Notes: a model not told the origin generated them from the letters alone. DNA of 64,000 nucleotides from Stenomitos frigidus ULC18 (GCF_003003795.1 NZ_PVWK01000142.1:1-64000), one strand, 5' to 3'. Counted from the first letter of the stretch, positions 36,152 to 45,471 are shown. A program made the numbers and translations.

Positions 36152-37309
36152 ATGCCGAATGATACTGTCGAAATCTTTATCTCATACTCGAAGCAAGACA
36201 AAGAGTTGCGTGACGGGTTGCTGTCTCACCTGCGTCCGCTCGAACGGGAAGGCATTATTACCTGGCACGATCGCCAAATTTTGCCCGGTACAGAGTGGGA
36301 TGACGAGATTAGAGCGCGTCTGAATGCCGCAGACATTATTTTGCTGTTGCTCAGCGCTGACTTTTTAGCCACCGACTACTGCACGCAAGTTGAGATCCCG
36401 GAGGCACTGCGACGGCATCAGACCAACGACGCGATCGTGATGCCAGTGATCTTGCGGCATTGCGGTTGGCAATACACTCCTCTGGCAGCAATCCAGGCTT
36501 ATCCCGAAAAGGCAAAGCCGATTAAAAGCTGGAGCGATATTGATGAAGCCTATACGAATGTGGTGGATGGTGTTTACCTGGCAGCAACCGAGATTAAAAA
36601 ACGACGCAATCAGCAACAGCAGGCGGAAGAACAACAGGGGCAGCGATTGCTTGCTCAAAGAGAAGCGGAGGAAAAGACAGAATGGGAACGGCTTCAACGG
36701 GAACAGCAACGAATGACGGAATGGTTGAATCGGGAAGCCGAAATAGTAAAACAACAGAAGCAGGAATTAGAACAGCAACGGCTATTGAAGCAGCAACGAG
36801 CCCAAAGAAAGAGACAGGCTGCTCAAACTGAAAGTACCGATAAGCTAGCCTCTGAAAGAGGGATAGACTACACCCGACTGCAAGACTTGCTGAAGGCAGG
36901 GCAGTGGAAAGAGGCAGACAAGGAAACGGCAGACAGGATGTGCGAAGTAATGGGTCGGCAAAAGGAACGTTGGTTAAGAGTGGAAGATATACAAAACTTT
37001 CCCTCTGCTGACCTGCATACGATTGATCAACTGTGGGTAAAGCACAGCCAGGGCAGGTTTGGGTTCAGTGTGCAGAAAAAAATCTGGCAGGCATGCGGTA
37101 GTCCAACCGAGTACGATCGGAACTGGGAAAAGTTTGGCGAAGCCGTTGAATGGAAGAAAAAAGTTCTGTGGATAAAATACAGCGAAGTTACTTTTGATAC
37201 CTCAGCCCCAAATGGTCATCTACCTTATCTGGGGGTGGGTCGGGTGGGGGAGGCTGGGTTCATTGGTATGGTGTGGTGGGTTTCTCTTCTCTCGTGTCGA
37301 GACTTGTAA
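36152..37309 (+). CDS. TIR - coiled coil - GUN4 fusion protein
   Basis: A 385-aa three-part protein. Residues 1-140 are a TIR-fold domain (VEIFISYSKQDKELRDGLL, ILLLLSADFLATDYC, followed by the conserved Glu in TQVEIPEAL). Residues 145-245 are a Gln/Glu/Arg-rich coiled coil (QQQQAEEQQGQRLLAQREA). Residues 255-385 are a GUN4 domain (LQDLLKAGQWKEADKETADR, IDQLWVKHSQGRFGFSVQKK, GHLPYLG). TIR domains cleave NAD or assemble signalling complexes; GUN4 binds Mg-porphyrins and stimulates Mg-chelatase. The fusion could sense tetrapyrroles. ATG 36152 starts the TIR fold; GTG 36089 would add unrelated residues. Confidence 0.9.
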   Translation: MPNDTVEIFISYSKQDKELRDGLLSHLRPLEREGIITWHDRQILPGTEWDDEIRARLNAADIILLLLSADFLATDYCTQVEIPEALRRHQTNDAIVMPVILRHCGWQYTPLAAIQAYPEKAKPIKSWSDIDEAYTNVVDGVYLAATEIKKRRNQQQQAEEQQGQRLLAQREAEEKTEWERLQREQQRMTEWLNREAEIVKQQKQELEQQRLLKQQRAQRKRQAAQTESTDKLASERGIDYTRLQDLLKAGQWKEADKETADRMCEVMGRQKERWLRVEDIQNFPSADLHTIDQLWVKHSQGRFGFSVQKKIWQACGSPTEYDRNWEKFGEAVEWKKKVLWIKYSEVTFDTSAPNGHLPYLGVGRVGEAGFIGMVWWVSLLSCRDL

Positions 37310-37419
37310 AGTCTAGCATTGAGTATTTTCAGGGCTTTCTAAAACTTTGCTACAGCTAGGTAGATCTATGAGGAATCGGCGTTTCCATGTTTTGTGACCT
37401 GGCATCGTTTGTCTTCCAA

Positions 37420-37450
37420 GACCTCCGAGGTTTTGAAAACCTCGGAGGTC
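37420..37450. repeat. Perfect 15-bp palindromic hairpin, ACCTCSGAGGT family
   Basis: A 31-base palindrome centred on one G (arms 37420-37434 and 37436-37450, outer end GACCTCCGAGGTTTT). The same GACCTC/AACCTC core occurs in the 30.8-kb repeat. It lies 14 bases before the stop codon of the VapC-like gene that runs leftward toward it, so it may serve as a terminator for that gene and for the TIR-GUN4 gene. Confidence 0.8.
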
Positions 37451-37463
37451 TAAATCCAAGTCT

Positions 37464-37862
37464 TTATGGATTGAAGGGGTTAACAATGCTCAATCCGTTG
37501 ATTTGCTGGAAATCTTGAGTGTTGCGTGTGACCAGAGTGCTTGTCGTTTCCAACGCACACGCTGCAATGAGGGCATCGGGTAAGGCAGTTCGATCAGCTC
37601 GACGAATTTGGGCAGTTCGATCCAGAATGCTTTCTGTCAGAGCGATACAGGTTAGCGATCGCAAAAATGCGCGAATTTGCTCTGCCTCTGCTTCTGTTAA
37701 TGCTGGGTAGCACAGCAGTTCGACCCAACTCACAGGACAATAGAACCCTGCCGCCTTTCCAGTCAGAATGTCTTCTACAACTGGCTGAACAACTGGATCA
37801 CCGTTGAAGTAATAGATGAAGATATTCGTGTCGAGTAGATACCGTCTATCGGTTCCATTCAT
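37464..37862 (-). CDS. vapC: PIN-domain toxin, VapC type
   Basis: A 132-aa PIN-fold ribonuclease. Acidic active-site residues are visible: Asp in RYLLDTNIFIYYF, Glu in SWVELLCYP, Asp in RTALPDALIAACAL and Asp in VTRNTQDFQQI. VapC toxins cut tRNA or rRNA. It is the second gene of the pair and its start overlaps the end of the antitoxin gene by 17 bases. The order antitoxin then toxin is usual. Confidence 0.9.
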   Translation of the reverse strand: MNGTDRRYLLDTNIFIYYFNGDPVVQPVVEDILTGKAAGFYCPVSWVELLCYPALTEAEAEQIRAFLRSLTCIALTESILDRTAQIRRADRTALPDALIAACALETTSTLVTRNTQDFQQINGLSIVNPFNP

Positions 37863-38070
37863 CTCTCAACTGCCGTTGAAACTGGAGTGGGTCAATGCGT
37901 CGAGGCAAAAAGCCAAAGAGGTTGCTTGATGGTACTGTTTCAAAATCAGTCTGTGGCATTGATTGCACTACGACAACCATCTCAACGAGACCTGGCTGAA
38001 TGATATCCGGTAAGGTAATTTCTACCTTGCGATCGCCCTTGACCTCAATTACTTGACGAATGGTTTCCAT
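37846..38070 (-). CDS. vapB: Antitoxin of the PIN-domain pair
   Basis: A 74-aa protein: N-terminal strand-rich part (METIRQVIEVKGDRKVEITL) and an acidic/aromatic C-terminus (FGFLPRRIDPLQFQRQLRDEW) fitting a toxin-binding tail. The VapB name rests on its position overlapping a PIN toxin; the family of the DNA-binding part is not clear, since it does not look like a classic AbrB or RHH domain. Confidence 0.75.
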   Translation of the reverse strand: METIRQVIEVKGDRKVEITLPDIIQPGLVEMVVVVQSMPQTDFETVPSSNLFGFLPRRIDPLQFQRQLRDEWNR

Positions 38071-38431
38071 CTTTAGTTATTAAGAGCGTTCTACTATCAG
38101 TTTACTGCCCAGAGCTAGCAATCAGTTCAGGGTTATGGGGAAGGTGAAAGGCAGTGGTGTTGAGATTTCACATGGCAGTTAAGGACTCCTGAACTCAGCG
38201 ATCGTCCATCCCGCTTCACAAAGGCTGATTGGGTGATCGTACATTTCACCCACGTTCAAACTAACTCACCATTAACTTTGCTCCGTTCCCGTTTGTCTCC
38301 ATGCTGTTTGATGCGGTAGGTGCGATCGCAGTCTTTGCTCTGCTTTGAGAGGATGAGGGGTGACACCCATTAAGTGAAAGCGATCGTTCTTAGCCAGAAT
38401 CGGGATCGCATCAACCCTCGCAGGCAGAAAC
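38071..38431. other. Divergent spacer of the antitoxin and trypco1-like genes
   Basis: 361 bases without a gene. A short dyad GGGTGA (38231-38236) / TCACCC (38246-38251) is the only structure noticed. It could be an operator of the VapB-like antitoxin. Confidence 0.45.
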
Positions 38432-38977
38432 ATGACTAAGATTGTCCCCGTCCAACTGGATAACGGCACCGTTCTCTATATTGAGGCACAGGATGATACG
38501 GAAACCGCTCCCATATCACCCCAAGCCCCGATCGACGAAACAATCGAACAACGGCGTGGCGGCGCAAAAGGCATTACCGATCCGAGAATGCCGTTTCGTC
38601 CTACTCCAACTCAGTCCATGCAAATGGTTCAAAGCACCATTCGTACTTACACAACCTATTGCCTGGATGCCTTCAAAAACTGTGCAGCAGCCAATGTCGA
38701 TGAAGTGACGCTAGAGTTTGGCATTAATCTTAGCGCCGATGCGGGTATCCCTTACATCGCCAGCGGCAAAGCCCAAAGCAATCTGAAAATCACCGTCAAG
38801 TGCTCGTATAACAAACCCGGTGACGAAGACGGCAAGGCTGTTACGACTGAGCCATCGGTTGCCAACACCAGTGGGCAGTCGTTTGTAGGCAACGGACAAG
38901 CGTTTGCAGGCAATGGACAAGCGTTTGCGGGTGAGGGGCAGTGGCTAGTGGGCGATCGGCAAGAGGTGGAAAGGTAA
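38432..38977 (+). CDS. Trypco1-like (CU044_2847-type) protein with C-terminal repeats
   Basis: A 181-aa protein. Its N-terminus TKIVPVQLDNGTVLYIEAQ and the later VTLEFGINLSADAGIPYIAS fit the trypsin-co-occurring domain 1 pattern, a small beta-sandwich found beside proteases and effectors in bacterial conflict systems. The C-terminus repeats a seven-residue unit (F-A-G-N-G-Q-A) about three times, coded by 21-bp tandem repeats at about 38880-38942. It has no membrane segment. No trypsin-like gene is adjacent; the neighbours are VapBC and TIR-GUN4. Confidence 0.65.
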   Translation: MTKIVPVQLDNGTVLYIEAQDDTETAPISPQAPIDETIEQRRGGAKGITDPRMPFRPTPTQSMQMVQSTIRTYTTYCLDAFKNCAAANVDEVTLEFGINLSADAGIPYIASGKAQSNLKITVKCSYNKPGDEDGKAVTTEPSVANTSGQSFVGNGQAFAGNGQAFAGEGQWLVGDRQEVER

Positions 38978-39089
38978 GGAGCCAAGAGTCAGAGGGTGGA
39001 GGACGCAGGGGAGGCTGAGGGAGCAAGAGAAAGCAGAAGTTTCTTCCGAACTCAAAACTCAAAACTTTCCCCTACTCCTCCGCTCCTTC

Positions 39090-39533
39090 TCACACGACGA
39101 AACTGGTCTCTTCCCCTTGCGCTGCCTGCCAACTGCGCGCATCAAAGTACAAATCTTCCAGTGAGATACTGTAGAGGGCTTCCTTTAGTTTTTGGTGGAG
39201 TCGATTCCAGACGGTAAAGGTGACCCAGTCTTCTGCCTGTGAGCCGTCAGGAGAGTGCCTGGGGAGTGGATCTACACTTTCACCAACGGCTTCTAGAATT
39301 TGTCCTAGCGAAATACTGGCGGGCGATCGCGCGAGTTGATATCCGCCCTGCGATCCCCGTAGAGATTGGACCAATCCAGCACGGCGCATCTCGATCAGCA
39401 GTTTTTCGAGATACGGAGCGGGTAGGTCTTGACGTTGCGCGATCGCCTTTACCGATGCCGGGCCATACTTCGGTTGTAGCGTCAGATCGAGTAGCGCTTT
39501 GACGCTGTAATGTCCGCGAGTCGTTAATTTCAT
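39090..39533 (-). CDS. Rrf2-family transcription regulator without cysteines
   Basis: A 147-aa Rrf2-type winged-helix protein: MKLTTRGHYSVKALLDLTLQ at the N-terminus, recognition helix region QRQDLPAPYLEKLLIEMRRA, and wing LRGSQGGYQLARSP. The IscR-type triple Cys cluster is absent; the protein has no Cys at all, so it cannot hold an Fe-S cluster through Cys. It therefore resembles CymR-like members that sense by protein contact or small molecules. It diverges from the MFS gene with a 188-base spacer, and may control it. Confidence 0.93.
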   Translation of the reverse strand: MKLTTRGHYSVKALLDLTLQPKYGPASVKAIAQRQDLPAPYLEKLLIEMRRAGLVQSLRGSQGGYQLARSPASISLGQILEAVGESVDPLPRHSPDGSQAEDWVTFTVWNRLHQKLKEALYSISLEDLYFDARSWQAAQGEETSFVV

Positions 39534-39721
39534 TGAGGGAAGAGGCCAGAAAAGAGGGAAGACGATCGCCCCACCATTTTATGAAGAGCATCGATTGGAT
39601 GAGCGGCATCCTAAGCGTAACAGGTGCTTCTACAGCAGCCACTGAACGAATTCTTTTTCTCCAAGGCTCGACATTCAGGCAAACTTGAGGTCTAATATTC
39701 CCTGTCTCAGGTTTCTGCTTC

Positions 39722-40993
39722 ATGCCTCGAAAATCCAAACTCTTGTCCTGGCTACCCGCTTTGAACTATCAGGTTTGGGTTTTGGCAGCAGGACGGCTGC
39801 TGTCTCAAACAGGTTCGGGGTTTACACTCTTCTACGCGCCAATCTTTTTCGTCAATCAGGTCGGTTTGTCGGCAACACAAGTGGGTCTGGGTTTGGGCAG
39901 CGCGTCTATTTCGGGTGTGTTTGGGCGTTTGTTGGGTGGGTCGTTCGCCGATTCGCAGTTTTGGGGACGACGACGGACGCTGTTGCTGTCAGCGGTATTG
40001 TCGGCGATCGCGTCCATTGTCCTTGCCATCTCCAGCGATTTTCCTGTCTTCGTTGCGGGCAATCTGCTGATGGGGTTGGGCATTGGCTTATATTGGCCCG
40101 CGAATGAGGCGATGGTGGCAGATTTGACAGCACCCGCACAGCGCAATGAAGCGTTTGCCTTGACTCGTTTGAGTGACAGTTTGGGTCTGGGCTTGGGTGT
40201 AGTTTTGGGTGGCTTGCTAGTCGGTATGACGGGTGCTTATCGAGCGCTATTTGTGATTGATGCCATTTCGTTTGTGGTGCTGTTTGGAGTGGTGTATTGG
40301 GCGATCGCCGAATCAAATCAATCGATCAGTAACCATGAGGCGATCAGGGGTTGGCAGCAGGCATTGCGCGATCGGCGTCTGCTCACCTATGCCGTTGCCA
40401 ATGTGCTGTTCACCACCTACCTGGTGCAGATCAATAGCACCATGCCGCTGTACTTCACAAATTTTCTGTCGGGTCTGCCAAAGGGCTTTTCGCCACCGAT
40501 GTTGAGTGCCCTGTTTACCTGGCATATGGTGGTGTCTGTATTGTGTCAATTGCCAGCTGTCCGAGTGCTGAATCGCTTTAGCCGAGCGCGCGGGTTAACG
40601 CTGTCTGCTGTGCTGTGGGGCGTGGGCTTTCTGCTGGTATGGGTTACGGGGGTTGTGCCCTCAAATCATCTGCTGTGGGCAATTCTGGCCTTGGGTGTGT
40701 TGGCGCTGGCAACTGTCACTTATATGCCATCCGCCTCTTCTATTACGGTTGAGTTGGCTCCAGAGTCTCTACGTGGTGTTTATCTTGCAGTCAATTCGCA
40801 GTGCTGGGCGATCGGTGCTTTCATTGGGCCACCGTTGGGTGGTTGGGCGTTGGATCAGTCACCGTTCGTTGCCCATAGCCTGTGGATCGGGTTAGCGCTC
40901 AGTGTCAGTATCGCTATCCTGGTTTTGCAAGTACTTGATCGCATGATGCAGTGTGACTTGCCTCAAGACGTCGTGAGACCCAAATACAAGTAA
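39722..40993 (+). CDS. MFS transporter
   Basis: A 423-aa protein of the major facilitator superfamily with about 12 membrane helices. The loop 2-3 motif is GGSFADSQFWGRRRTLLLSA, and the second half begins after a basic central loop (RGWQQALRDRRLLTYAVANV). The profile suits a drug or sugar-efflux type exporter; substrate unknown. It diverges from an Rrf2 regulator and converges with hisIE, whose stop is 17 bases away. Confidence 0.92.
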   Translation: MPRKSKLLSWLPALNYQVWVLAAGRLLSQTGSGFTLFYAPIFFVNQVGLSATQVGLGLGSASISGVFGRLLGGSFADSQFWGRRRTLLLSAVLSAIASIVLAISSDFPVFVAGNLLMGLGIGLYWPANEAMVADLTAPAQRNEAFALTRLSDSLGLGLGVVLGGLLVGMTGAYRALFVIDAISFVVLFGVVYWAIAESNQSISNHEAIRGWQQALRDRRLLTYAVANVLFTTYLVQINSTMPLYFTNFLSGLPKGFSPPMLSALFTWHMVVSVLCQLPAVRVLNRFSRARGLTLSAVLWGVGFLLVWVTGVVPSNHLLWAILALGVLALATVTYMPSASSITVELAPESLRGVYLAVNSQCWAIGAFIGPPLGGWALDQSPFVAHSLWIGLALSVSIAILVLQVLDRMMQCDLPQDVVRPKYK

Positions 40994-41009
40994 AGGCGGT
41001 GGCAAATCC

Positions 41010-41675
41010 TCAACGGCGACGTTCTTGCAGCTTGCGATAAACGGCTTTTAGATCAACGTTGTGATGCGCCAGTGCTACAAGTGTGTGGTAAAAAAGGTCG
41101 GCAACCTCACCCGCGATCGCGTCTGGCTCATTATCCTTACACGCCATCACGACTTCAGCCGTTTCTTCGCCAATTTTTTTGAGAATCTTGTTGTCGCCGT
41201 CAGCCAACAGCTTGGAGGTATAGGAGGATTCGGAGGGATGATCGCGGCGATCGCAAATGACCCCGAAAACTTGTGACAGCATATCAGCTGGGGGTGGGTT
41301 CACCGAGCCATTGACGCGATGAAAGCAACTGCGCTCTCCAGTGTGGCAGGCAATTTCGCCGATCTGCTCGACCCCAATGAGCAGTGCATCACTATCGCAG
41401 TCGTAGCGGATCGAGTGGATTTTTTGGAGATGCCCCGATGTTGCGCCTTTATGCCAGAGTTCCTGACGCGATCGGCTCCAGAACCAGGTTTCACCTGTAT
41501 CCAACGTTTTTTGCAACGAGTCCTGGTTCATCCATGCCATCATCAACACGGTGCCATCCAGGTAATCCTGTACAATTGCTGGCACTAAACCGCGATCGTC
41601 GTAGCGGATCGTTTCTACCGGAATCGATTGCTGTAAGTTCATTGCCTCAAACGTCTCTAGAGTCGGTGTCTTCAT
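41010..41675 (-). CDS. hisIE: Bifunctional histidine biosynthesis protein HisIE
   Basis: Phosphoribosyl-AMP cyclohydrolase fused to phosphoribosyl-ATP pyrophosphatase, steps 3 and 2 of histidine synthesis, about 221 residues. The HisI half has [38 protein letters not shown] and the zinc Cys in [10 protein letters not shown] and GERSCFH. The HisE half has [20 protein letters not shown] and the metal-binding [14 protein letters not shown] 41675 gives the expected short leader; ATG 41642 is also possible. It diverges from a methylase gene with 69 bases between starts. Confidence 0.94.
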   Translation of the reverse strand: MKTPTLETFEAMNLQQSIPVETIRYDDRGLVPAIVQDYLDGTVLMMAWMNQDSLQKTLDTGETWFWSRSRQELWHKGATSGHLQKIHSIRYDCDSDALLIGVEQIGEIACHTGERSCFHRVNGSVNPPPADMLSQVFGVICDRRDHPSESSYTSKLLADGDNKILKKIGEETAEVVMACKDNEPDAIAGEVADLFYHTLVALAHHNVDLKAVYRKLQERRR

Positions 41676-41704
41676 CTTACCGACTGTCGGTTGCTTTCCT
41701 CCTG

Positions 41705-41741
41705 TTGCCTGTAGAGATTGCCTGTAAACGTGTTGCCTGTA
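41705..41741. repeat. Three direct TTGCCTGTA repeats in a divergent promoter region
   Basis: TTGCCTGTA occurs at 41705-41713, 41718-41726 and 41733-41741, spaced 13 and 15 bases, between hisIE and the D12-type methylase. Iterons on one face of the helix would be 10-11 bases apart, so this may be simple duplication or a regulator array. Confidence 0.5.
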
Positions 41742-41744
41742 AAA

Positions 41745-42605
41745 GTGCCGCCCATCAAATGCCAGGGTATTAAAACGAAGCTGGTGCCCTTTATCCTGAG
41801 TCAAATCCATTGGGTTGAGCCAGCAGACTCAAAATGGATTGAACCCTTTGTCGGTTCGGGTGTGGTGGTTTTCAACCGGGCTCCCCAACGGGCGTTGATT
41901 GCCGATTCAAACCAGCATATTATTCGGCTGTATCAAGGCATTCAGATGGGCGAAATCGATCGAGCCATTGTTTCGGATTTCCTGCAACGCAATGGCGAAA
42001 TGCTGCTGCGTTCGGGCGCAGACTATTACTATGAAGTACGCGATCGCTTCAATCAATACGCCTCACCGTTAGACTTTCTCTTTCTTAACCGTGCTTGTTT
42101 TAACGGGCTGATGCGGTTTAACCGCAAAGGTGGTTTCAACGTGCCGTTTTGCCGGAAGCCCCAGCGTTTTGCCCAAAGCTACATCACCAAAATTGCGAAT
42201 CAAGTCGATTGGGTTGCCAAGCAGATGGCAGGTAAAGATTGGGAATTTCGTATTGCCAATTGGCAGGACGTCCTGCTCGAAGCTCAGCCGGGTGATTTTG
42301 TTTACCTCGATCCACCCTATTGTGGTCGTCATACCGATTATTACAATGCGTGGAGTCAGGCAGAGGCAGAAGCCCTGGCTATAGCGACGAAGCAATTGCC
42401 ATGCGGCTTTGCGGTATCGATGTGGCTCGAAAATCAGCACCGTAAGAACAGTCATATTCAAGACTGCTGGTCAGATTTAGAGATGCGCGTGTGTCAGCAC
42501 TTCTACCATGTGGGAGCTAGGGAAGCGTTAAGAGGGGCGATCGCGGAAGCTCTATTGATCAAACCTGGGTTTGCTACAGGCAATGGGCGATCGTCGCTAA
42601 AATGA
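41745..42605 (+). CDS. D12-class DNA adenine methylase
   Basis: A 286-aa adenine-N6 methyltransferase of the D12 class. The SAM-binding region starts [17 protein letters not shown] with [12 protein letters not shown]; the catalytic motif is [12 protein letters not shown]. The target-recognition middle ([20 protein letters not shown]) resembles Dam proteins but the N-terminal WxGGK motif is changed to CQGIK. GTG 41745 is the likely start because earlier codons lie in direct repeats. A Uma2-type gene follows after 28 bases. Distinct from the Dam-like gene at 59.6 kb; recognition sequence unknown. Confidence 0.87.
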   Translation: MPPIKCQGIKTKLVPFILSQIHWVEPADSKWIEPFVGSGVVVFNRAPQRALIADSNQHIIRLYQGIQMGEIDRAIVSDFLQRNGEMLLRSGADYYYEVRDRFNQYASPLDFLFLNRACFNGLMRFNRKGGFNVPFCRKPQRFAQSYITKIANQVDWVAKQMAGKDWEFRIANWQDVLLEAQPGDFVYLDPPYCGRHTDYYNAWSQAEAEALAIATKQLPCGFAVSMWLENQHRKNSHIQDCWSDLEMRVCQHFYHVGAREALRGAIAEALLIKPGFATGNGRSSLK

Positions 42606-42633
42606 AGCTAATCCTTATTGGCTCCATCAGGCT

Positions 42634-43422
42634 ATGGTGACAACGCCAGGTTTGCCCATTACTCCAACGCCAGCACGACCAGCAGAAACCCTCGTCATCA
42701 CTTGGGAACCCTTACCTGACGACGTGCCCTTAGAAGATGAGCCTGTGGAAAATACTGGTCAACCTCTCCTGGCAGGAGCGCTCCGCGAAGCGCTCGAATT
42801 AGCTGGGTTCATCCAACCAGAGATGCTGATCGCATCCAACTTTGGGTTGTGTGCAACCGTCAATGGCGATCTGGTCATCAAAGCGCCTGATTGGGTCTAT
42901 GTGCAAGCTGTGCAGCCTTTAGGAGTGGCAGCAGATCGTAGAAGCTATACGCCGACGCTTCAAGGGGCTGTTCCTCTTGTCGTCATGGAGTTTCTGTCCC
43001 ACAAAGAGGGTGGCGAATACTCCGTGAAGCGCACGTTTCCGCCGGGAAAGTGGTTTTTTTACGAACAGATTCTTCAGATTCCGGTCTACGTCATATTCGA
43101 TCCGTCGGATGGACTGCTCGAAATCTATCAGTTAGCCGCCGGACGCTACGAATTGCAGCCCCTTACGCCTGAAAACCGCTGCTGGTTTGCCGATATGAGA
43201 TTATTTTTAGGCGTTTGGCAGGGCACCAAAGAAGAACGCACAGGCTATTGGTTACGCTGGTGGGACGAAGCAGGAAACTTGCTACCGTGGGCTGTGGAGC
43301 AAATTGCTCAAGAGCGCCAGCAGGCAGAACAAGAGCGGCAACGAGCAGAGCAGGAGCATCAACGGGCAGAAAGACTGGCAGAGTATTTGCGATCGCAGGG
43401 CGTTGATCCAAATTCACTCTAA
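42634..43422 (+). CDS. Uma2-family protein (DUF820) with coiled-coil tail
   Basis: A 262-aa member of the Uma2 family, a restriction-endonuclease-like fold greatly expanded in cyanobacteria. The fold core shows KAPDWVYVQAVQPL (metal Asp), VPLVVMEFLSHKEGGEYSVK (Glu and Lys of the active site) and YVIFDPSDGLLEIYQL. The C-terminus repeats QQAEQERQRAEQEHQRAER as a coiled coil. In vivo role unknown. It lies 28 bases after a D12 methylase, which could mean cotranscription. Confidence 0.88.
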   Translation: MVTTPGLPITPTPARPAETLVITWEPLPDDVPLEDEPVENTGQPLLAGALREALELAGFIQPEMLIASNFGLCATVNGDLVIKAPDWVYVQAVQPLGVAADRRSYTPTLQGAVPLVVMEFLSHKEGGEYSVKRTFPPGKWFFYEQILQIPVYVIFDPSDGLLEIYQLAAGRYELQPLTPENRCWFADMRLFLGVWQGTKEERTGYWLRWWDEAGNLLPWAVEQIAQERQQAEQERQRAEQEHQRAERLAEYLRSQGVDPNSL

Positions 43423-43660
43423 ACAAGGCTTCCTTACACCCTTTGTTACGTCAACCGCTAAGATAGAATTGTTAAGGCTTCTTTACTAGACTTGACACGG
43501 AATTTGGGGAACGCTCTGTGAAGAAGTGTTCAACGCTGTCTTTAGAGGCTGAATCTCAGACTCGCTCATTCGTCTGTTCAAGCTTTATAGTCCACAATTA
43601 GCGCTCATCGGTCGTCTCTTATCCTCTTCCCTTTCGATATCCTCTTCCACGGAACCCGTT

Positions 43661-45460
43661 ATGACTCTCCCTATTCGCAACGTTGCGATCATTGCTCACG
43701 TTGACCACGGCAAAACTACTCTTGTTGACGCCCTACTGAAGCAGGCAGGTACCTTCCGTGAAGGCGAAGAGGTTCCAGATTGCGTCATGGATTCCAACGA
43801 TCTGGAGCGAGAGCGTGGGATTACGATTCTGTCGAAAAATACAGCGGTTCGCTACAAAGACACGCTGATTAATATTGTCGATACACCTGGACACGCTGAC
43901 TTCGGTGGCGAAGTGGAGCGGGTGTTAGGCATGGTGGATGGCTGTCTGCTGATTGTGGATGCCAATGAAGGCCCGATGCCGCAGACACGGTTTGTACTGA
44001 AAAAAGCACTGGAAAAGGGCTTGCGCCCGATCGTGCTGGTAAACAAAATCGATCGCCAGCGCGCCGATCCCCACACTGCGGTTGACAAAGTACTCGATCT
44101 TTTTCTGGAACTGGGTGCTGACGACGATCAGTGTGAATTTCCCTACCTGTTTGCCTCGGGTATGGCAGGCTTTGCCAAAGAAAAGCTGGAAGACGAGTCG
44201 GTGGACATGAAGCCGCTGTTTGACGCTTTCTTGCGGCATGTTCCACCACCGATTGGTGATCCCGAAAAGCCGTTGCAATTGCAGGTGACCACGCTCGATT
44301 ACTCCGATTACCTTGGTCGCATTATTATTGGCAAAATTCACAACGGCACGATTCGGGCGGGTCAACAAGCCGCGTTGGTGACTGAAAGTGGCGCGATCGT
44401 CAAAACAAAAGTGACCAAGCTCATGGGCTTTGAGGGTCTGAAGCGGATCGAGATTGAATCTGCCTCCGCAGGCAATCTTGTGGCAGTCGCAGGTTTCGCT
44501 GGGGCAAACATTGGCGAAACGATTACTGATCCCAACGATCCGCAAGCGTTGCCGCTCATCAAGGTCGATGAACCAACCTTGCAAATGACGTTCCAGGTGA
44601 ATGATTCGCCGTTTGCAGGCCAGGAAGGCAAGCTGGTTACCTCTCGTCAGGTGCGCGATCGCCTCTTCCGTGAATTGGAAACGAACGTTGCTTTGCGCGT
44701 CGAAGAAACCGATTCACCGGATAAGTTTCTGGTCTCTGGTCGGGGTGAACTTCACCTCGGTATTTTGATTGAAACCATGCGACGGGAAGGCTACGAGTTT
44801 CAGGTGTCGCAGCCACAGGTGATCTACCGTGAAATTAATGGACAGCCCTGCGAACCGTTTGAGACGCTGGTCTTAGACGTGCCCGAAGAAGCGGTTGGTA
44901 GCTGTATTGAACGCCTGGGTCAGCGCAAAGGCGAAATGCAAGATATGCAGGTTGGCGTTGCTGGTCGGACGCAACTAGAATTTGTCGTTCCCGCACGAGG
45001 GCTGATTGGCTTCCGGGGCGAATTTATGCGCCTGACTCGTGGTGCTGGCATTATGAACCACAGTTTCCTGGAATATCGTGCCATCAGTGGTGCGATTGAA
45101 ACGCGGCGTAACGGTGTCTTGATTTCTTTCGAAGAAGGGGTCTCGACCGTCTATGCCATGCAAAATGCTGAAGACCGGGGTGTTTTCTTTATTACTCCTG
45201 GCACTCGCGTTTATAAAGGCATGGTTGTGGGCGAACACAACCGCAACCAGGACTTGGAGCTGAATATCTGCAAGAGCAAGCAGCTAACCAACCACCGCGC
45301 TTCTGGCGGTGAAGAGCTAGTACAACTGCAAGCTCCGGTCGATATGAGTCTTGAGCGTGCTCTGGAATACATTGGTTCTGATGAGCTGCTTGAAATTACG
45401 CCTCAATCAATCCGCTTGCGGAAAGTTGATAAAGCGAAGAAGATGGCAGGCAAAAAGTAA
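43661..45460 (+). CDS. typA: Ribosome-associated GTPase TypA/BipA
   Basis: A 599-aa translational GTPase of the EF-G/LepA group that binds 70S ribosomes under stress and helps assembly of the large subunit. G domain: [10 protein letters not shown] (G1), [10 protein letters not shown] (G2), [11 protein letters not shown] (G3) and NKIDR (G4). Then come domains II, III and V and the BipA-specific C-terminal domain ([20 protein letters not shown]). A 14-bp bidirectional terminator follows. A TTGACA box about 170 bases upstream (near 43492) is a possible -35 element. Confidence 0.97.
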   Translation: MTLPIRNVAIIAHVDHGKTTLVDALLKQAGTFREGEEVPDCVMDSNDLERERGITILSKNTAVRYKDTLINIVDTPGHADFGGEVERVLGMVDGCLLIVDANEGPMPQTRFVLKKALEKGLRPIVLVNKIDRQRADPHTAVDKVLDLFLELGADDDQCEFPYLFASGMAGFAKEKLEDESVDMKPLFDAFLRHVPPPIGDPEKPLQLQVTTLDYSDYLGRIIIGKIHNGTIRAGQQAALVTESGAIVKTKVTKLMGFEGLKRIEIESASAGNLVAVAGFAGANIGETITDPNDPQALPLIKVDEPTLQMTFQVNDSPFAGQEGKLVTSRQVRDRLFRELETNVALRVEETDSPDKFLVSGRGELHLGILIETMRREGYEFQVSQPQVIYREINGQPCEPFETLVLDVPEEAVGSCIERLGQRKGEMQDMQVGVAGRTQLEFVVPARGLIGFRGEFMRLTRGAGIMNHSFLEYRAISGAIETRRNGVLISFEEGVSTVYAMQNAEDRGVFFITPGTRVYKGMVVGEHNRNQDLELNICKSKQLTNHRASGGEELVQLQAPVDMSLERALEYIGSDELLEITPQSIRLRKVDKAKKMAGKK

Positions 45461-45471
45461 GTATGAAGTAT

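Noticed and set aside
43925-44584. Minus-strand frame of 219 aa inside typA
   Set aside because: Overlaps a certain GTPase gene entirely and shows no protein family pattern.
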